Shown: positions 44,076 to 56,029 of the stretch, piece after piece
Layout of the letters: every line of letters begins with the position of its first letter
Position numbering within the stretch: position 1 is the stretch's first letter
Assembly (NCBI GenBank): GCA_029204225.1
Contig: CM055107.1
Location: 29,165,410-29,229,409 of the forward strand
Reading direction: 5' to 3'
Source: Diphasiastrum complanatum
Taxonomy: Eukaryota; Streptophyta; Lycopodiopsida; Lycopodiales; Lycopodiaceae
Length of the DNA: 64,000 bases
The notes under the pieces: model-generated
Told to the model about the DNA's origin: nothing
Databases searched by the model: none
The model's input: only the letters and a program-made list of their open reading frames with translations
Program-made: the position numbers and the translations under genes

Positions 44076-44133
44076 TAAATTGAATGTGTCCAATCTCGAC
44101 TTTATACTTTCCCTCACTTTCTAAAAGTGGTAA
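44076..44133 (-). mobile_element. Truncated 3' LTR of Copia copy 2
   Basis: About 58 bases (tgaatgtgtccaa…cactttctaaaagtggtaat) match the outer end of the 5' LTR at 47396-47452. The remainder of this LTR is replaced by unrelated sequence. Confidence 0.7.
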
Positions 44134-44474
44134 TTTCAAATGTACTTAGGCTAAAAATAACTTCATAAAGTTTATCTCTAAGTATGAAATGCATATTGGC
44201 CTAAATTGCCAAATAATCAACATAGACCAAAATAGATCAAACTCTTCAACTAGTTTTAGCATAGTTATAACCATACTACTTTGATCCAACTTTAGAATGA
44301 TCTCCATCCTAAGTATAGACCTCCTTTCTAAGATTTTAAAGTAACTTCCATAATTGATATAGAGAATATTGTCCACATTGGATGCTTCACTACATCAATT
44401 TTACACATCAAGATGTAACTAGAATGTGAAGAACCAAATAGAATGTAAATGAAATGATTTCACCATGCTTCCAA

Positions 44475-45180
44475 CTATGAAATCTCTGAAAAATAACAGC
44501 AACCAAACAATAAAAGTGAGTGACGACCACTTGCTTGCTTGTCTCCTCCATCTTTGTCCTTTCTTGATATGTCTCCACCATAAAACTCCATGAATGAGCC
44601 TCCATCTCCATCTTGCCACAAGATGCCATCATCACTTGATGACTTGATCATGAATGAGTGATATAATGAGACTCCAATAGCTTCATTTCCATCAGCAAAA
44701 CCAACCAAGAATTCTAGTACAATTCCACCATCAAAATGATGCAAAACAATGTAGCTAGTTTGACCATATCTTGACAATTTGCATACATTCACATGAAATT
44801 GCTCAAACATGAGATAGAGCAAGTAAAGTAAACTTGAACAACACTTACTTGCTGCTCCTTTGACCTTACTTGAGTCTTCAAACACCTGCAAAAATAGATC
44901 CAAAACATCTTTGCCAATTGACTCTCCTTTGATGCCCTTGACTAGCTCCAAATTGCCACTTCTCCTTTTGTGTTGTTGAAGCCCTTTGAGACCAACCACC
45001 TAATCTTCCACTTGACCATCAAAGTCATTGACTAAGACCTCTTTTCCAAATTTATTAGTTTTTTGAAAACCATGAAAACCAACATCCACTTGCATAGAAT
45101 CATCTACACAAGAAAATTCACCAAAAGATGTGAGAGTCACTGCCACTTGCTTACCCTTCTCATCATAAGTGAGCCTTGAA
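44475..45180 (-). CDS. Extra coding segment of the Copia family, copy 2
   Basis: Its open part (44999-44475, 174 codons) reads VGLKGLQQHKRRSGNLELVK, DLFLQVFEDSSKVKGAASKC, a hydrophobic SSLLYLLYLMFEQFHV and a Gly-rich WQDGDGGSFMEFYGGD. It reads through the position where copy 1 stops. Upstream of 45000 the homologous path (GEFSCVDDSMQVD…) has stops. No known domain. Confidence 0.55.
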
Positions 45181-45230
45181 GGTGTTTGTCTTTACCTTGA
45201 TGTTCTCCTTGGCATTTGACTTGATGAAGG

Positions 45231-46260
45231 TCATTCATCATCACCATCTAAAGTAGGATACACGTCATCAACATCAAGATTGTTAGATCCATTCACAACA
45301 TCATTACTTGAAGACACCTTTGGAATGTTTTCCTCATAAAAAATGACATCTCTACCAATGAACACCTTATTAGTAGTAGGAATGTAAACCTTATAGGCTT
45401 TACTCACCTCACTATATCCAACAAATATACCTTTCCTTGAAGATGGATCCTCCTTTGTCCTATCATCAAGAGTTATATTGATATAGCAAGTGCATCCAAA
45501 AGTTCTAAGAAACTTGACACTCGGCCTCCTCTTGAATAGCATCTCAAAACGTGCACTTGGCCACCTATTGCATAGAAAGTTAGCACACAACAAGGCTTGA
45601 TCCCTAAATGGTTTAGGAAGATTAGCACTTAACCTCATGGCTTTGGCACCTTCACACAATGTCCTATTCTTCGTCTCGGCCACTCCATTTTGTTGAGATG
45701 TCCTTGGAGTTGTGTACTCCCTCTTGATCCCATGCTCATCACAAAAGGCTTTGAACTTCGTTGAGATATACTCACCACCATTGTCACTCTTCAAGCACTT
45801 GATCCTTGTTGTGAATTGGTGCTCCCCTGCATTCTTGAATTTCACAAAGACGTCATACACTTCATCTTTGCTCTTTAGTAGATAGACCCAACAAAATCTA
45901 CTACAATCATCAATAAAGGTGACGTACATCTTAGTTCTTCCATTGCTAATAGCAATAGCACCATGAATATACAAATGTACAACTTGGAAAGGCTTTGTAG
46001 ATCAGTCTATGTGATTGTGACAAAGCACAAGACTCACAAATATGATTGATGCTAGTTAAGGAACTTGGAAGACCTATCACAACTTGCTTTCTAGCCATTA
46101 CCTCCAATGCTTTGAAGTTGAGATGACCCATCCTCTTATGCCAAACCTCTTGCATAGATATTTGCTCACTTGCCACACATCCAACTTGGTAAGCAATAAC
46201 ACAAGCATCTAGTTTGAATAGCTTCCCTTGCCTTTTACCTTTTGCAATCAAGATACCAAG
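45231..46260 (-). pseudogene. Copia GAG-pre-integrase and integrase
   Basis: Sense order: GKLFKLDACVIAY, VWHKRMGHLNFKALEVMARK (HxxxH-type zinc-binding start), CESCALSQSH (C-x2-C), then the integrase core. The first catalytic Asp site reads VVHLYIHG where the related copy at 61.6 kb has VVHSDIHG, so that Asp is lost. The second (KSDNGGEY) and the catalytic Glu (TSQQNGVAETKNR) are kept. It ends with FVGYSEVSKAYKVYIP and VFIGRDVIFYEENIP. A frameshift near 45960 separates the two parts. Confidence 0.85.
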
Positions 46261-46299
46261 GGTCTCTCCTCAAACCTTACAACAATATCCATCAACTAA

Positions 46300-46400
46300 T
46301 GCATTTCATGAAGTGATTCCATTCTCACCTTCCATGTAGAGTAGTTGGATGAGGTAAGTCTATCATTGCCTTCCAGCATGAATCCACTTGTTGTAGCCAT
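46300..46400 (-). pseudogene. Copia gag N-terminus
   Basis: From the ATG at 46400: MATTSGFMLEGNDRLTSSNY then STWKVRMESL, a typical Copia gag start. After about 30 codons it runs out at the deletion that removed the rest of gag and the protease. Confidence 0.75.
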
Positions 46401-46903
46401 GTTGCAATGACCTAATCTGACTCTTTCAGCTTGTTCCAATGCACAAAGAACTCTTTTGAATAACAACAAATGTTTCCAAAAAGAAATCACAAAGATATGG
46501 AGCCTCTCAATTCTCTTCTAGCACTTATAACTAGCAAATCAACACATAGAATGAAAAAATCTTGATCAACCTATGATCCACCAACAATCTAATGAATCTT
46601 GCCACTTCATAAGATTGAAGTACACTCTATTGAAGTCTAGCAACCTCAAAAAATAGAGATCGAACTTAATATAGAATCTTGTAGCCTCTAATGAAGCCAA
46701 ATCGGCCAAATCCAATAAGCCAAGTGTGAAATCGAAATTCTTCAAGTTGATAAATCTAAATTGAGTTTGACCTACAAAAGATCAATTCTACATATGCAAA
46801 ATGCCTGATTTTTGAGTAGAAATCAATCTAGCACACTCTAGAATTGGTAACTCCTCCAAATCCTTGCTAAATATGGCCGATCCTTTCATAACCTGCAACA
46901 AAA

Positions 46904-46915
46904 GCTCTGATACCA
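46904..46915 (-). promoter_or_regulatory. Copia primer-binding site
   Basis: The minus strand reads TGGTATCAGAGC, the standard Copia PBS complementary to initiator tRNA-Met. It lies directly next to the CA end of the LTR. Confidence 0.95.
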
Positions 46916-47452
46916 TGTGAAGATTTTATGAATCACTAAGATCCAAAAACATCTATTTATCATTGGTTTAGAAAGACCACACAAATAGCACCATTGACAA
47001 TGTAGAAAATCAACATCTAATTAATGAAAGAGATGCAAACTCAATAAAATATTGATTAAACATCAAACAAATCATAAAATGAAGTTTCTGTCCATACAAA
47101 AACAATAAATTGTTGTATTTCACACGTGTGAACCCAATGAACCATAAATCAGCGCTTCTACACACAAAATTGCAAGATATCATCACTATAGTGCACCAAT
47201 GGATAGATGAACCCCAAAGAACTCATATATAAGCATGAAATGAGATAAGAGAGAGAAGATCATCCACTTCCCATGTGTGTACATCTTTTTATAACAGGTC
47301 CTTGCCTCATTAATGAGCTTGGTTTCCCTCCATAGAAACTTCTAGATAAAAAACCCTACTACAATATGGACTAGATTCAATGTATCTAACATTCAAATTT
47401 GAATGTGTCCAAACTTGACTTTCTACTTTCTCTCACTTTCCAAAAGTGGTAA
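46916..47452 (-). mobile_element. 5' LTR of Copia copy 2
   Basis: About 537 bases from the PBS-side CA (plus strand tgtgaag) to an outer end at about 47452, where similarity with the 3' LTR remnant stops. The outer end lacks the usual TG, so the boundary may be a few bases off. TATA-like 'ttataaaaag' in sense occurs at about 47286-47296. Confidence 0.7.
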
Positions 47453-49564
47453 TGCCGACCGTCGGGTCTAGGTATTTCGCTAGACAGTACCAATGGCGGG
47501 TGTGACTAGTGTGATGCTTAATCAAGGCAGTGTATTTCAACCACGGATGGTGGACGGCCCGCTCTGGTGTTTCACAAGGTCGGGTTCAGTTGATACATTT
47601 CAATTGACAAAACTTGGAAAACCGTTTCACAACTTGACGATTCTGTATGGTAGTTTAACTAACAAACCTAACTCAGCAAACCGTAAAACACATTCTAGAT
47701 TTGTACGACTCTTGGCTATAATTTTTGTGCTTTCACTAAACAAATCGAAGAATAGTAAATAATCATCGTCTACTTTCTCACATCACATTTGTTCATGGAG
47801 TGCTAAGCTTCCAAATTGAATTCTAAGTTGTGTTTGTATGCTTCACTACCAAACTGTAACTGATTTGCTTGAACACAACTACAAAATTCAAGTCTTAACT
47901 ACTCTATGGAAGATGTCATAACATTGTAAATGAGGAAAATAATAACGGTGTTCAACCTTCAAGGTGATATGCTTACCCTTCCGCAACTCTAACACGCTTG
48001 CAAAAATCCCATTCAAATCACGAGTGGTTAAAGCTATACTATTACATTTGAGAATAGACGATTTACAAAAAACAGTTTCAAAATTAATTGGGACGAATGA
48101 CAATGGAAAAACTCAAGTCAAGTAATATCTTACAATAAACCCACAACTTTTACCATCAATGCAAATAGATATAAAAATCATCTCATACATCAATGTGCAG
48201 TTTAGGTAGCCGTTGCATGTGAAACCCTAGTCATGAAACTTGTAGCAAAATCAGAGCCAGGCATGTTGACGTAGTTTTCTCCACTTTTTGCATGTCCGAT
48301 CAAATTAGTGTAAAAAGAGAAAATGAAGAAAAATAAAGTTTCTAAAATATGAACGGTGCAATTGAAATTTTAACGGTTTAGTTGAAAGAAAACTGAACCG
48401 AAAATCTGTTAAAAAAAAAAATAGGCCAGAAAGATAAAATGGCTAAAAAATACAGGAACCCATCACTCACACCAAGCCCTCAAGCATTCATCACACTCAT
48501 TCAAGATATAAGCCTACTAGTATGACAATGGGGTACAACCAACCAACCAACCAACACAAAACACCATGAAATCACTCTCACCCATTAATCCTCTCAACAA
48601 AAGCAAGCAAACATCCTCTCCAAGTAATTTGAAGCACTCAACTATGAACTCACACTAGTAATGAGGTCCAAGCAATCAGCACAAACAATCACAATCTCTC
48701 AACTCCTCAATATGAGCAAGCAAGCATAGTAAGTAACATCACTCCCAACCCCCAAGACAACTACAACTCTCAACTCTCAAACATACCCACTCCTAAAGTT
48801 CCCACTCACAAAACTACTAACCCACATTGCAAGTGACTAACATTGGGCAACTAACATTGACAACAACTAGCCACAAAATGGAATTAACTTCAAAGCACAC
48901 TCAAACAAGCAAGCAACTCCCAAAAGTGCCAACTCCTACTAACATACAAATACTAACATGTGAAATACAAGGAGTTGGCTCCTTCTTATAGGAAAATCCA
49001 ATGCATCCCCTTCACAATGCCATCTTGCCATTCTTCATGCCCTTCAAGCCCTCTTTGCCATTTGTCCCCAACCCATTTGATACTACACCTAGTGGCCTCC
49101 ATAAGAGAGTGGGGGAGTGGTGCATTCAAGGCTCTCTTCCAAAACTAGCCAAGATGCCATTTTTGTCAAAGGCTAGAGAGGCCATTCAAGTTTTCCCTTT
49201 TGTACACCCTAGAAGCCCAAAATGTCAATGGCTAGTGGGTCTACCTCCCAATTTTTATAGCCTTCAAGGTGTTTTGGCATTTATTATCCAAATTTTGGGT
49301 GAGGCCCTTTTTCAACCCCTATTTTTAGTAGGCGACCTTCGTTTTTCTTTGGGTACTTGTGTTTTTGGCCTTCTTCGATTTTTCAAGGGCCGTGCGCCTA
49401 CTGCTCATTCGTCTGGGTTTTTGGTCTGTTGGGTAACCACTTGGCCCACACATTTTGTTAATTGCCTGTAAATTGACCAAACTTTGCCGTTAGGGTTTTT
49501 GTGACTCTTTGACATTGAATCCATAATTCCCGGTCCCGTTTTTACCCGAAATTTCTCTTTCTCG

Positions 49565-49595
<31 letters not shown>

Positions 49596-51410
49596 CTGTG
49601 GTTGACTTTTTCGGCATTCATGACTAGGTTTCCTACGACAACACGGTTTCTCTGAAAAATACACTGAGTGATCATATATTAGTAAAAATGGACTCAGTAC
49701 ATGGTGAGATTTTAGCACGATCATACCGGCTATTTTTTTACAACTGGCTATTTTTTTGAAAAGCCGTAAAATATTTACCGACCATTTCTAAGACCGCAAA
49801 AGTTGCTCTAGCCTCATTTAGGGCAGGCTGGGACCCAATTCTAGGTGGACCGACACTCTTGGCTCGTTCTTACAAAACTTGACTACAAAATATTTTTGAC
49901 AGTTTTTTTGAAAAGTCAATTTCTTACTTTTAAACCGTGTCTAGCCACTTTAGGGGGGGACTGAGACCCAGACCTAAGACAAATTTGTGTCGATTTTTCT
50001 CTAATAACCGGGCTTTACATGCCGATTTTTTCAATTATTGCGAACTCAAACTTCAATATTAGCCCGATTTTTCGTGCAAAAATATCGGCTAACATTGGCG
50101 ACTACCACTAGGCAGTACGGTCCTCATACGGCGGACCCAGAGTCTCTGGTTTCGTAGACCAGCTCCTGGTGGTGGATCAAGTTTAGTGGGCTCAGCACCC
50201 TTACTAGGTGATACTAACCACAATGAGTTGGTGGGATGGCTTCAACAGCTTCCTACCCAAAGGCCATCGATTTAGCCCTTAGGATCTATCTACAACCGGA
50301 TTGGATTTGACTGCAGCATCTTTGAACAATTTGGTATCTTCATACCTGCATAAACCCACCTGTGACCTAAATGGCAAATGCTCCCAATTCCATCAGATGT
50401 AAGGCAATGCCCACTTTCGGACCCATGCATGGAGGGATATGCAAATGCAAATTTCAGAATTGGAGATGGGATGATATGGATGCAAGTCATCAGTATTGTG
50501 TCTAACACCGTGTCATTGATGTGTGTGTGTGCATACACAATGAGGCTTTAGTGCCCCAATTCTGAAACTGGTCCAGACTAGTGATTACCAATTCTTTTTT
50601 TGTTTAGACATTCAACTTATACTCTCTAAGAACTGATTCAACAAGGAAGAACCATCTAGTCTCTTTGTACTGACTCTTCTCTCAAGCCCTATATTCTGAC
50701 AGTAGTCCATGTAGGACAACTTACTGTCCTAAGATCCAATACACAAGATGGTAGGAAGTACTGGTTTTCTGCTAGTCTATGGAATCAATTAGAAAAATCG
50801 TCCTGACCTCTTATGGATGTGCGAGGCGTCACTCGTCCTCACAAATTGGTTTGAGATCTGATAGAGACGGTTGAAGTCTTTTTTTTTTTCTCTTTTTCTT
50901 TTACTTTTTTTTTTTCAATCTTTTTTTCTCTCTCTTTTTCTGTTTTTTTTATATATATATATTTTTCTTCTATGCCTTATCCATTGGGCGATGGCGTTAC
51001 TCCCCACCCCACTTTATTGTTTCTATTCCCACTTTTTCCTCTCTTACCCTCTCTTTTATGCTTCTGATCAGACGCTCATGCTCATAGGAGGAAATATGTT
51101 AGGCCCTATGCAGCTCAGAGTATATGTAGAATGCAGGGGTATGGATGCATGAAATAGTCTTGCAATCAAATGACCAAGCACACTGTGCCTACATGATGCG
51201 AGTGTAGTGGTGGGTGCAATAGATTTTGACTCATCTGTGATATATGTAGATCACAGTTTTTAGTGTGTGTGGATCTCACATGCAGTAACAATAACTCCCA
51301 TATTTATATACTGAAACAAATATTTTTTCTTTCTATTTTTCTAGTGGTATTTTAAAGCAAGATAGAATGTTGACCAACAAATAAAAAAACCAAATCGGCA
51401 AAGTAAAGTC
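47453..51410. other. No gene recognised; LTR-like and T-rich sequence
   Basis: 47453-48420 has no recognised feature. About 48470-48990 read on the minus strand looks like an LTR or leader (TATA-like cctataagaagg near 48985, then a G/T-rich region). A plus frame at 49001-49471 (156 codons) shows no motif. A run of 28 T lies at about 49568-49596, and a T/C-rich tract with (TA)n at about 50878-50975. 49.5-51.4 kb may include the LTR of the gag-only Gypsy element. Confidence 0.35.
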
Positions 51411-51417
51411 AAACTTA

Positions 51418-51436
51418 CCACCCCTCAACTCCCCCA
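51418..51436 (-). promoter_or_regulatory. Polypurine tract of the gag-only Gypsy element
   Basis: The minus strand reads GGGGGAGTTGAGGGGTGG. It lies downstream of the gag frames on the same strand and would mark the inner edge of a 3' LTR running to lower coordinates. Confidence 0.5.
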
Positions 51437-51741
51437 TGTGAAATCAGGGATAAGGGTGTATTGAAGTCACCTTACTGCATCTATCTAGCATCCACCTTGT
51501 TGTCTAGGTATTCACCATGCGCTTTAATCCTAATTTGCACTTCAGTGCTTCTTGTCCTATTTCTCTTTGGCATATTCGGCTGTTCATGTATATGATGGGT
51601 GGCCAAAAGATCTAGGTCATCATTTGGTTCAAGGGAATATCCTAGCACCACGTTTTTTTCATACTCAGATTCTTCATTACTGATGTAGTTGGGTAGTTCT
51701 CTGTCCCAAAGGAACGGATCATATGGTGTTCCAGTACTATC

Positions 51742-52494
51742 CTAGATAAAATTATCAAAGTTTACCACCATGTGGTCATCTATTGTTGCTTTTTGATATT
51801 CGAATAAGCGTTGGATATCAAATGATTCTTGATCAAATGCATCTAGTGGGGGTTCATGATTTTTGTCGTTTTCTTGCTTCGTTACACAGTAGCCTATGGA
51901 TCTAATTTTAGGGGGCCAATCTGCAGGGGCTGCCCATACTATGTCATGTACTTCTACATAGTCTAAGTTGCCTTCATTGTCCTCGTCAAGAGGTACAGCT
52001 TGGTCATGTTGATTAAGAACAGATGCGAATGCTATCAGCTCTTCAGACTTAGTGGACTTTCCAAGACTTACTAGCCGATCACACTCTTCCATCCACTCTT
52101 TGCTAGGTGGGTCTGTCTGTAACCTACTTTGGGTTAGAGTCAGTACTCTCATCCTAGTCCCCTCGGGGATGAGTGTTCCTATTGAGTGTTGCAGGGGTCC
52201 TTTATCATTGGTCTTGTCTCGTCTATCTTGAGGAATTGCATTAAACTCGTTAGTCTGTAGATTTGTATGATTGGCTAGCCCATTACCTTGCAAATCTAAT
52301 CCAACCCTTTGTATCTGATGCCCATGGCTTTGTATGCTTGTAGATCCATACTTGTCACTCAAAACTACTTTCTTTGCAAGATTGCATTCCCGAATCCTAG
52401 TTTGTATAATCCTAAGAAATAATATGGTCTTGACAGGTTTCCTTCGAAGTATAATCCCTATGGTTTGTCTCGATTCCAAGGGGAATGGCCTCAT
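51742..52494 (-). CDS. Gag C-terminal extension, unrecognised
   Basis: A 250-codon open frame following the gag core on the same strand, polar and without motif (contains PPSKEWMEECDRLVSLGKST and WAAPADWPPKIRSIGYCV). It is probably the C-terminal part of the same gag polyprotein after a frame break near 52500. Confidence 0.5.
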   Translation of the reverse strand: MRPFPLESRQTIGIILRRKPVKTILFLRIIQTRIRECNLAKKVVLSDKYGSTSIQSHGHQIQRVGLDLQGNGLANHTNLQTNEFNAIPQDRRDKTNDKGPLQHSIGTLIPEGTRMRVLTLTQSRLQTDPPSKEWMEECDRLVSLGKSTKSEELIAFASVLNQHDQAVPLDEDNEGNLDYVEVHDIVWAAPADWPPKIRSIGYCVTKQENDKNHEPPLDAFDQESFDIQRLFEYQKATIDDHMVVNFDNFI

Positions 52495-52551
52495 ACCAAC
52501 TTCTGAGGGAGTTGGTTCTGTATCTATATGGCTTCCGATCAGGAGTACAGG

Positions 52552-54104
52552 TTATTTTATTCCAACAGTAGCTGTTGATGATGATCCATCTCTAGGTTCA
52601 GTGTCTTTGGAGTCTACCAGCTGCTTACTTGCTCCCTCACACTCTTCATTAGAGATGTCTATCCATACCCTATCTTGGGTTACCCTCTGCCATTTCTTCT
52701 CTATGAGTGTTTCTGCCAAGTTTATCGGGGGCTTGTCTCCTTCCGTTCTAGTCACGTCACCCTGAGAGGTCACTCTACAATCTATCTGTGGTTGACTCCA
52801 AGTTTGGTAGGTTCTAAGTAGTTCATCATCCATGACATCATGGCTTATCAATTCTTGCCTTCGATTTCTAGTATTGAAATCATTCTCTTGTGACCAACAT
52901 CCATCCTCTGAATGGCCACGCTCTTTATAATATCTGAAAAAGGCGTTGGGATATGCAGGTGAAACACCTCCTATAAAAGTGGGACTATTAAGTGGTGATC
53001 TACCACGTAGTATTGGCTTGGTGTCCCCTTTCAATGGTATTGTATGATTTATAGTTTTCATTATGGCTAAGATGGTTTGGCATTCATTCATAGCAAAAAA
53101 GACCTCTTCTGTGGTTCTGGCTCTAGACACTGCTTCTTCAAATGATGTAACCCCAGATTGGCGTACTTCTAGCTGGATAGCTGGTTGTAGGCCCCTCAAG
53201 AAAAAGGTGAGTACTAATTGAGATGATGCCTCAGTTGATAGCCCTATGTTCAATTGGCAAACGAGCTCTTTGAGTCGTTTAACATATAGGTGTATTGATT
53301 CTCTTGGTTCTTGTTGTATCGTGATCAAAGCGAACATCAAGCTATCAACATTGTATTTGAGTCCAAACTCTGCTGTACACAGTTTTAACAGTTTCTCCAA
53401 GGTGGTAATGGAAGCTTGGGGTAAATCATAGTACCTTCGTTTAGCTTCCCCTACTAGAGTTGTGGAAAACAACATCATTCTATGGGTGGATTTATGATAG
53501 TGTTGGTGAACATCAGCATGTCAAATTCCTGGATATGCCTATGGGCATCTTCATCAGTGCTTCCGTGAAACTGAGGTAGGGAGCCTACTATTCTTGGTGC
53601 CCTTCCGATATCATTAGGGATAACTATTGGCTGAGTGACTCTTCGTGTCAATGGTGTGATAGATAGAGGGCTAGGTGTTTGCACAGTTGGTTGTCGATGG
53701 TCATCTTCAGCTAAAATTTCTACTTCCGAATTCTGGTTAGTGTGATCCTTGAGGTCCATGTCTGGCTCAACTTTACTTTCTACCATCGGTCCCTGTTTTG
53801 ATAGTATGTCATCATCCATCATCTCTTCGTCACTTTTTGCTTCATCACCCGCCACCTCATTGGGCTCTGGTTCAATTTCATCTTCAGATATGGTCTCCCA
53901 CTCAAATTCATCACTATAACTCTCAACTGGATTAGATATCTCACATTCACTGTCATATCGAGTTGAGCACTCCCCTAATTCTACTTCTAATTGGATGTCA
54001 TCTATGTGGATATTTGAAGGTGTTTCCCACTCTTGCAGTGAGAGTGCTATTGCTATTTGTAGATCGGCAGTACTATCTTCTTGATCCTCAAGAATATTTG
54101 GCAT
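52552..54104 (-). pseudogene. Gypsy gag core, one frameshift
   Basis: Two frames meet at about 53475: 54104-53475 (209 codons, acidic N-terminus then LPQFHGSTDEDAHRHIQEFD) and 53478-52552 (308 codons, LFSTTLVGEAKRRYYDLP, ITTLEKLLKLCTAEFG, ESIHLYVKRLKELVCQL). These are the conserved blocks of Retrotrans_gag. The nucleocapsid knuckle reads FRYYKERGHSEDGCW, with the second Cys of the usual C-x2-C changed to Tyr and the first also missing, so it cannot bind zinc normally. Otherwise it is nearly intact. Confidence 0.8.
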
Positions 54105-54239
54105 TGTGCGTTCTTGTGGTGACTGCTCTTGGGTTTTAATGACTTTTGGGAGTAGGAGAGGTGAATCTCCTGCTAAACTCCTGCTATTTGTGGCTAGACT
54201 TGGTATTTTAGAGTTCTACAGTCTTTGTTTCATTGTTGT

Positions 54240-55075
54240 ATTTTAGAGTTCTACAGTCTTTGTTTCATGGCCAGTCCTCTTACAATATCTACAGAATAGT
54301 TTCTGCATTGGTTGGAATGATGAATAATTCAAATTTGATCATGAACTAGAATTCGATCTTGAACCAAAATTCAATCTAGAACCAAAATTCGATCCAAACT
54401 GCATGTTGCTCTTCTTGTCAAAATAAACTGACTATGTAGATCTCTTGGATCAGAACTTCTCATTTTTTTTTTGAATACAGAGCTTGAGGATCCGATCCTG
54501 AGCTTGAGGACAATGCAGTTCTTCTGATCTCCTCTTGTAGAAGTATCAAAATTACTCTTGATAGAGTGAGATGCTCCTGGGTCAAAATTTTCATGATCCA
54601 ATTTTCATAGGCTTCAGGTAGACTTGATAATAGAGTCATAACAACATCAGAATCTCTATGATTGAGTCAGTTGTAGTCATTTGCTCCATAAGATTTTGGA
54701 AATTGTTGAGATGGCTTGAAACACTATCTGCAGTAGACATTCTCAAGATAAAGAATTTCTTTATCAAATGAAGTTTGGATGTGACATCCCTGATACGTAG
54801 AGCCGGTTGCTAGGATGTCCCAAACATCCTTAACAGTCTGAGCAGCTCGTATGTGACTGATTTGGGTGTCCTTGATATTGAGAGTGATCATGGAAAATGC
54901 CTTGCCATCTCTCGATCTCCATTTGGCTACATCACCTTTTGGTTTGAGTTCTGTGCCATCAACGATGTCCCACAGTTCTTTGGCTAGTAGTATGTGTCGT
55001 AAAACGGTGATCGTGAGTGCAGTGGAAGCTCGGTTGCTTAGAGCGTAGGCGTGTAGGAACGGAAACACAACAATT
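54240..55075 (-). pseudogene. Copia gag with zinc knuckle
   Basis: The open piece 55068-54724 encodes AKELWDIVDGTELKPKGD, AKWRSRDGKAFSMITLNI and TVKDVWDILA, which are UBN2-type Copia gag blocks. Further on, broken frames end in FCRYCKRTGHETKTVE near 54250-54300, a CCHC knuckle start. A 35-bp tandem duplication (54206-54268) touches the knuckle region. Confidence 0.75.
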
Positions 55076-55144
55076 AGTAGTAGAATTTTTCAATTAGAAG
55101 AATTTATACAGATTGCACAAATGAACGACGTAGTAGTGAGACAA

Positions 55145-55165
55145 AAATTGCACTCTGATAAAATA
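55145..55165 (-). promoter_or_regulatory. Decayed Copia primer-binding site
   Basis: The minus strand reads TTTATCAGAGTGCAA next to the LTR end, compared with the standard TGGTATCAGAGC. Its position and partial match support it. Confidence 0.45.
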
Positions 55166-56020
55166 TGAACAGTGAGTACAATGGCTTGAAGTAATAACTT
55201 CAGCTTGTTGAGCATGATAATGCTGGCTACAGATAACTCTTGATCAAAAAAGAAATTCAATTAACACTTACATAGCTTGATTTAGCTAATATAGAGATTT
55301 ACAAGTGTCGAGAGAAAATATCTTACAAGCCTTTAAGGCTATTTACGCCAGTCTTTGCATATGTACAAAGTTGGTAACCGCTTCACCACCTTTGGGATGT
55401 TCTGTTGTCCAGCTGTTTTTAGGGTTGCTGATACGTTTGGCGACGTCGGTTTGCCAATGTAGAAAAATGCGAAAAAGTCAAAAAACCCAAAGTTGCATTT
55501 AGACTGAAGGTATGCAACTCCTGACGATTTCCTTAGTTTAAAGGTAGCAAAAAAGCCGAAAGGCTGAAGGGCAAAAAATCGAAGGCAGCTGAAGCCAAAA
55601 AGGTGAAAGCCGAAGGTGCTTTAGAAATGATTTCTAAGGCATTCTAGTGACTTTGGCCACATTGTAAAAAAGTCGAAGAAGGCGGCAAAAGACAAAGGCG
55701 GCGAAAGCCGAAGGCAGCTGAAGCCGAAAAGATGAAAGCCGAAGGTGCTTTAGAAATGGTTTCTAAGGCATTCTGGTGACTTTGGCCACTTGGCCATTGT
55801 GTTGCATTCTGCCCACTTGGTCAGTGTGTCGCATTTTTGTGAAGTGCGAAAAGAAAAAGACAAAGGTGCCTAAAGAATGGTTAAGGGAAAAAGAAAAAGA
55901 AAAACCCTTTAAAAAGGGAAAAAATGTGAAGGTCCGAAAACACATGTAGTCGGCCTTCGATTTTTCAGGATGCCGATCACTTGAATGATTTGTTTAAGGC
56001 TGAGCATAAAAAATCTAACA
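55166..56020 (-). mobile_element. Single Copia LTR, 855 bp
   Basis: In sense it starts TGTTAGATTTTTTATGC, directly after the polypurine tract (AAGGGGGAG, 56021-56033), and ends CTCACTGTTCA before the PBS-like site. It contains a 129-bp tandem duplication (from 55581 and from 55710). Confidence 0.75.
55581..55838. repeat. 129-bp tandem duplication in the LTR
   Basis: Units start gaaggcagctgaagcc at 55581 and 55710 and share ccgaaggtgctttagaaatg and the following 'tttctaaggcattct' block. They are rich in GAAG/CGAA words. Confidence 0.8.
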
Positions 56021-56029
56021 CTCCCCCTT

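Larger units (their letters stand above)
44076..47452 (-). mobile_element. Copia derivative copy 2 (LTR, PBS, integrase, extra ORF)
   Basis: Minus-strand element of about 3.4 kb. Sense order: 5' LTR (46916-47452), PBS (46904-46915), leader, gag start (46400-46300), deletion, GAG-pre-integrase and integrase (about 46260-45235), deletion of RT and RNase H, the extra coding segment (about 45180-44475), 3' non-coding part, and the inner-end remnant of the 3' LTR (44076-44133). The rest of the 3' LTR is lost. It shares the extra segment with copies 1 and 3 and the integrase with copy 4. Confidence 0.85.
51420..54104 (-). mobile_element. Gag-only Gypsy-type element
   Basis: Only gag-type coding sequence lies between the start at 54104 and the polypurine tract near 51420. 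No protease, RT or integrase motif was found, although the frames are long. This fits non-autonomous gag-bearing LTR elements (TR-GAG type). LTRs were not delimited. Confidence 0.6.

Noticed and set aside
43656-44078. Plus-strand hydrophobic Ala/Val/Leu frame of 140 codons, membrane-like
   Set aside because: It is the translation of an impure CTG/CTT repeat, and the other frames of the repeat are equally biased.
49001-49471. Plus-strand frame of 156 codons
   Set aside because: No motif, no splice or promoter context, and adjacent sequence looks like LTR or leader on the other strand.
50871-51152. Plus-strand Phe/Leu-rich frame
   Set aside because: Encoded by a T/C-rich low-complexity tract.
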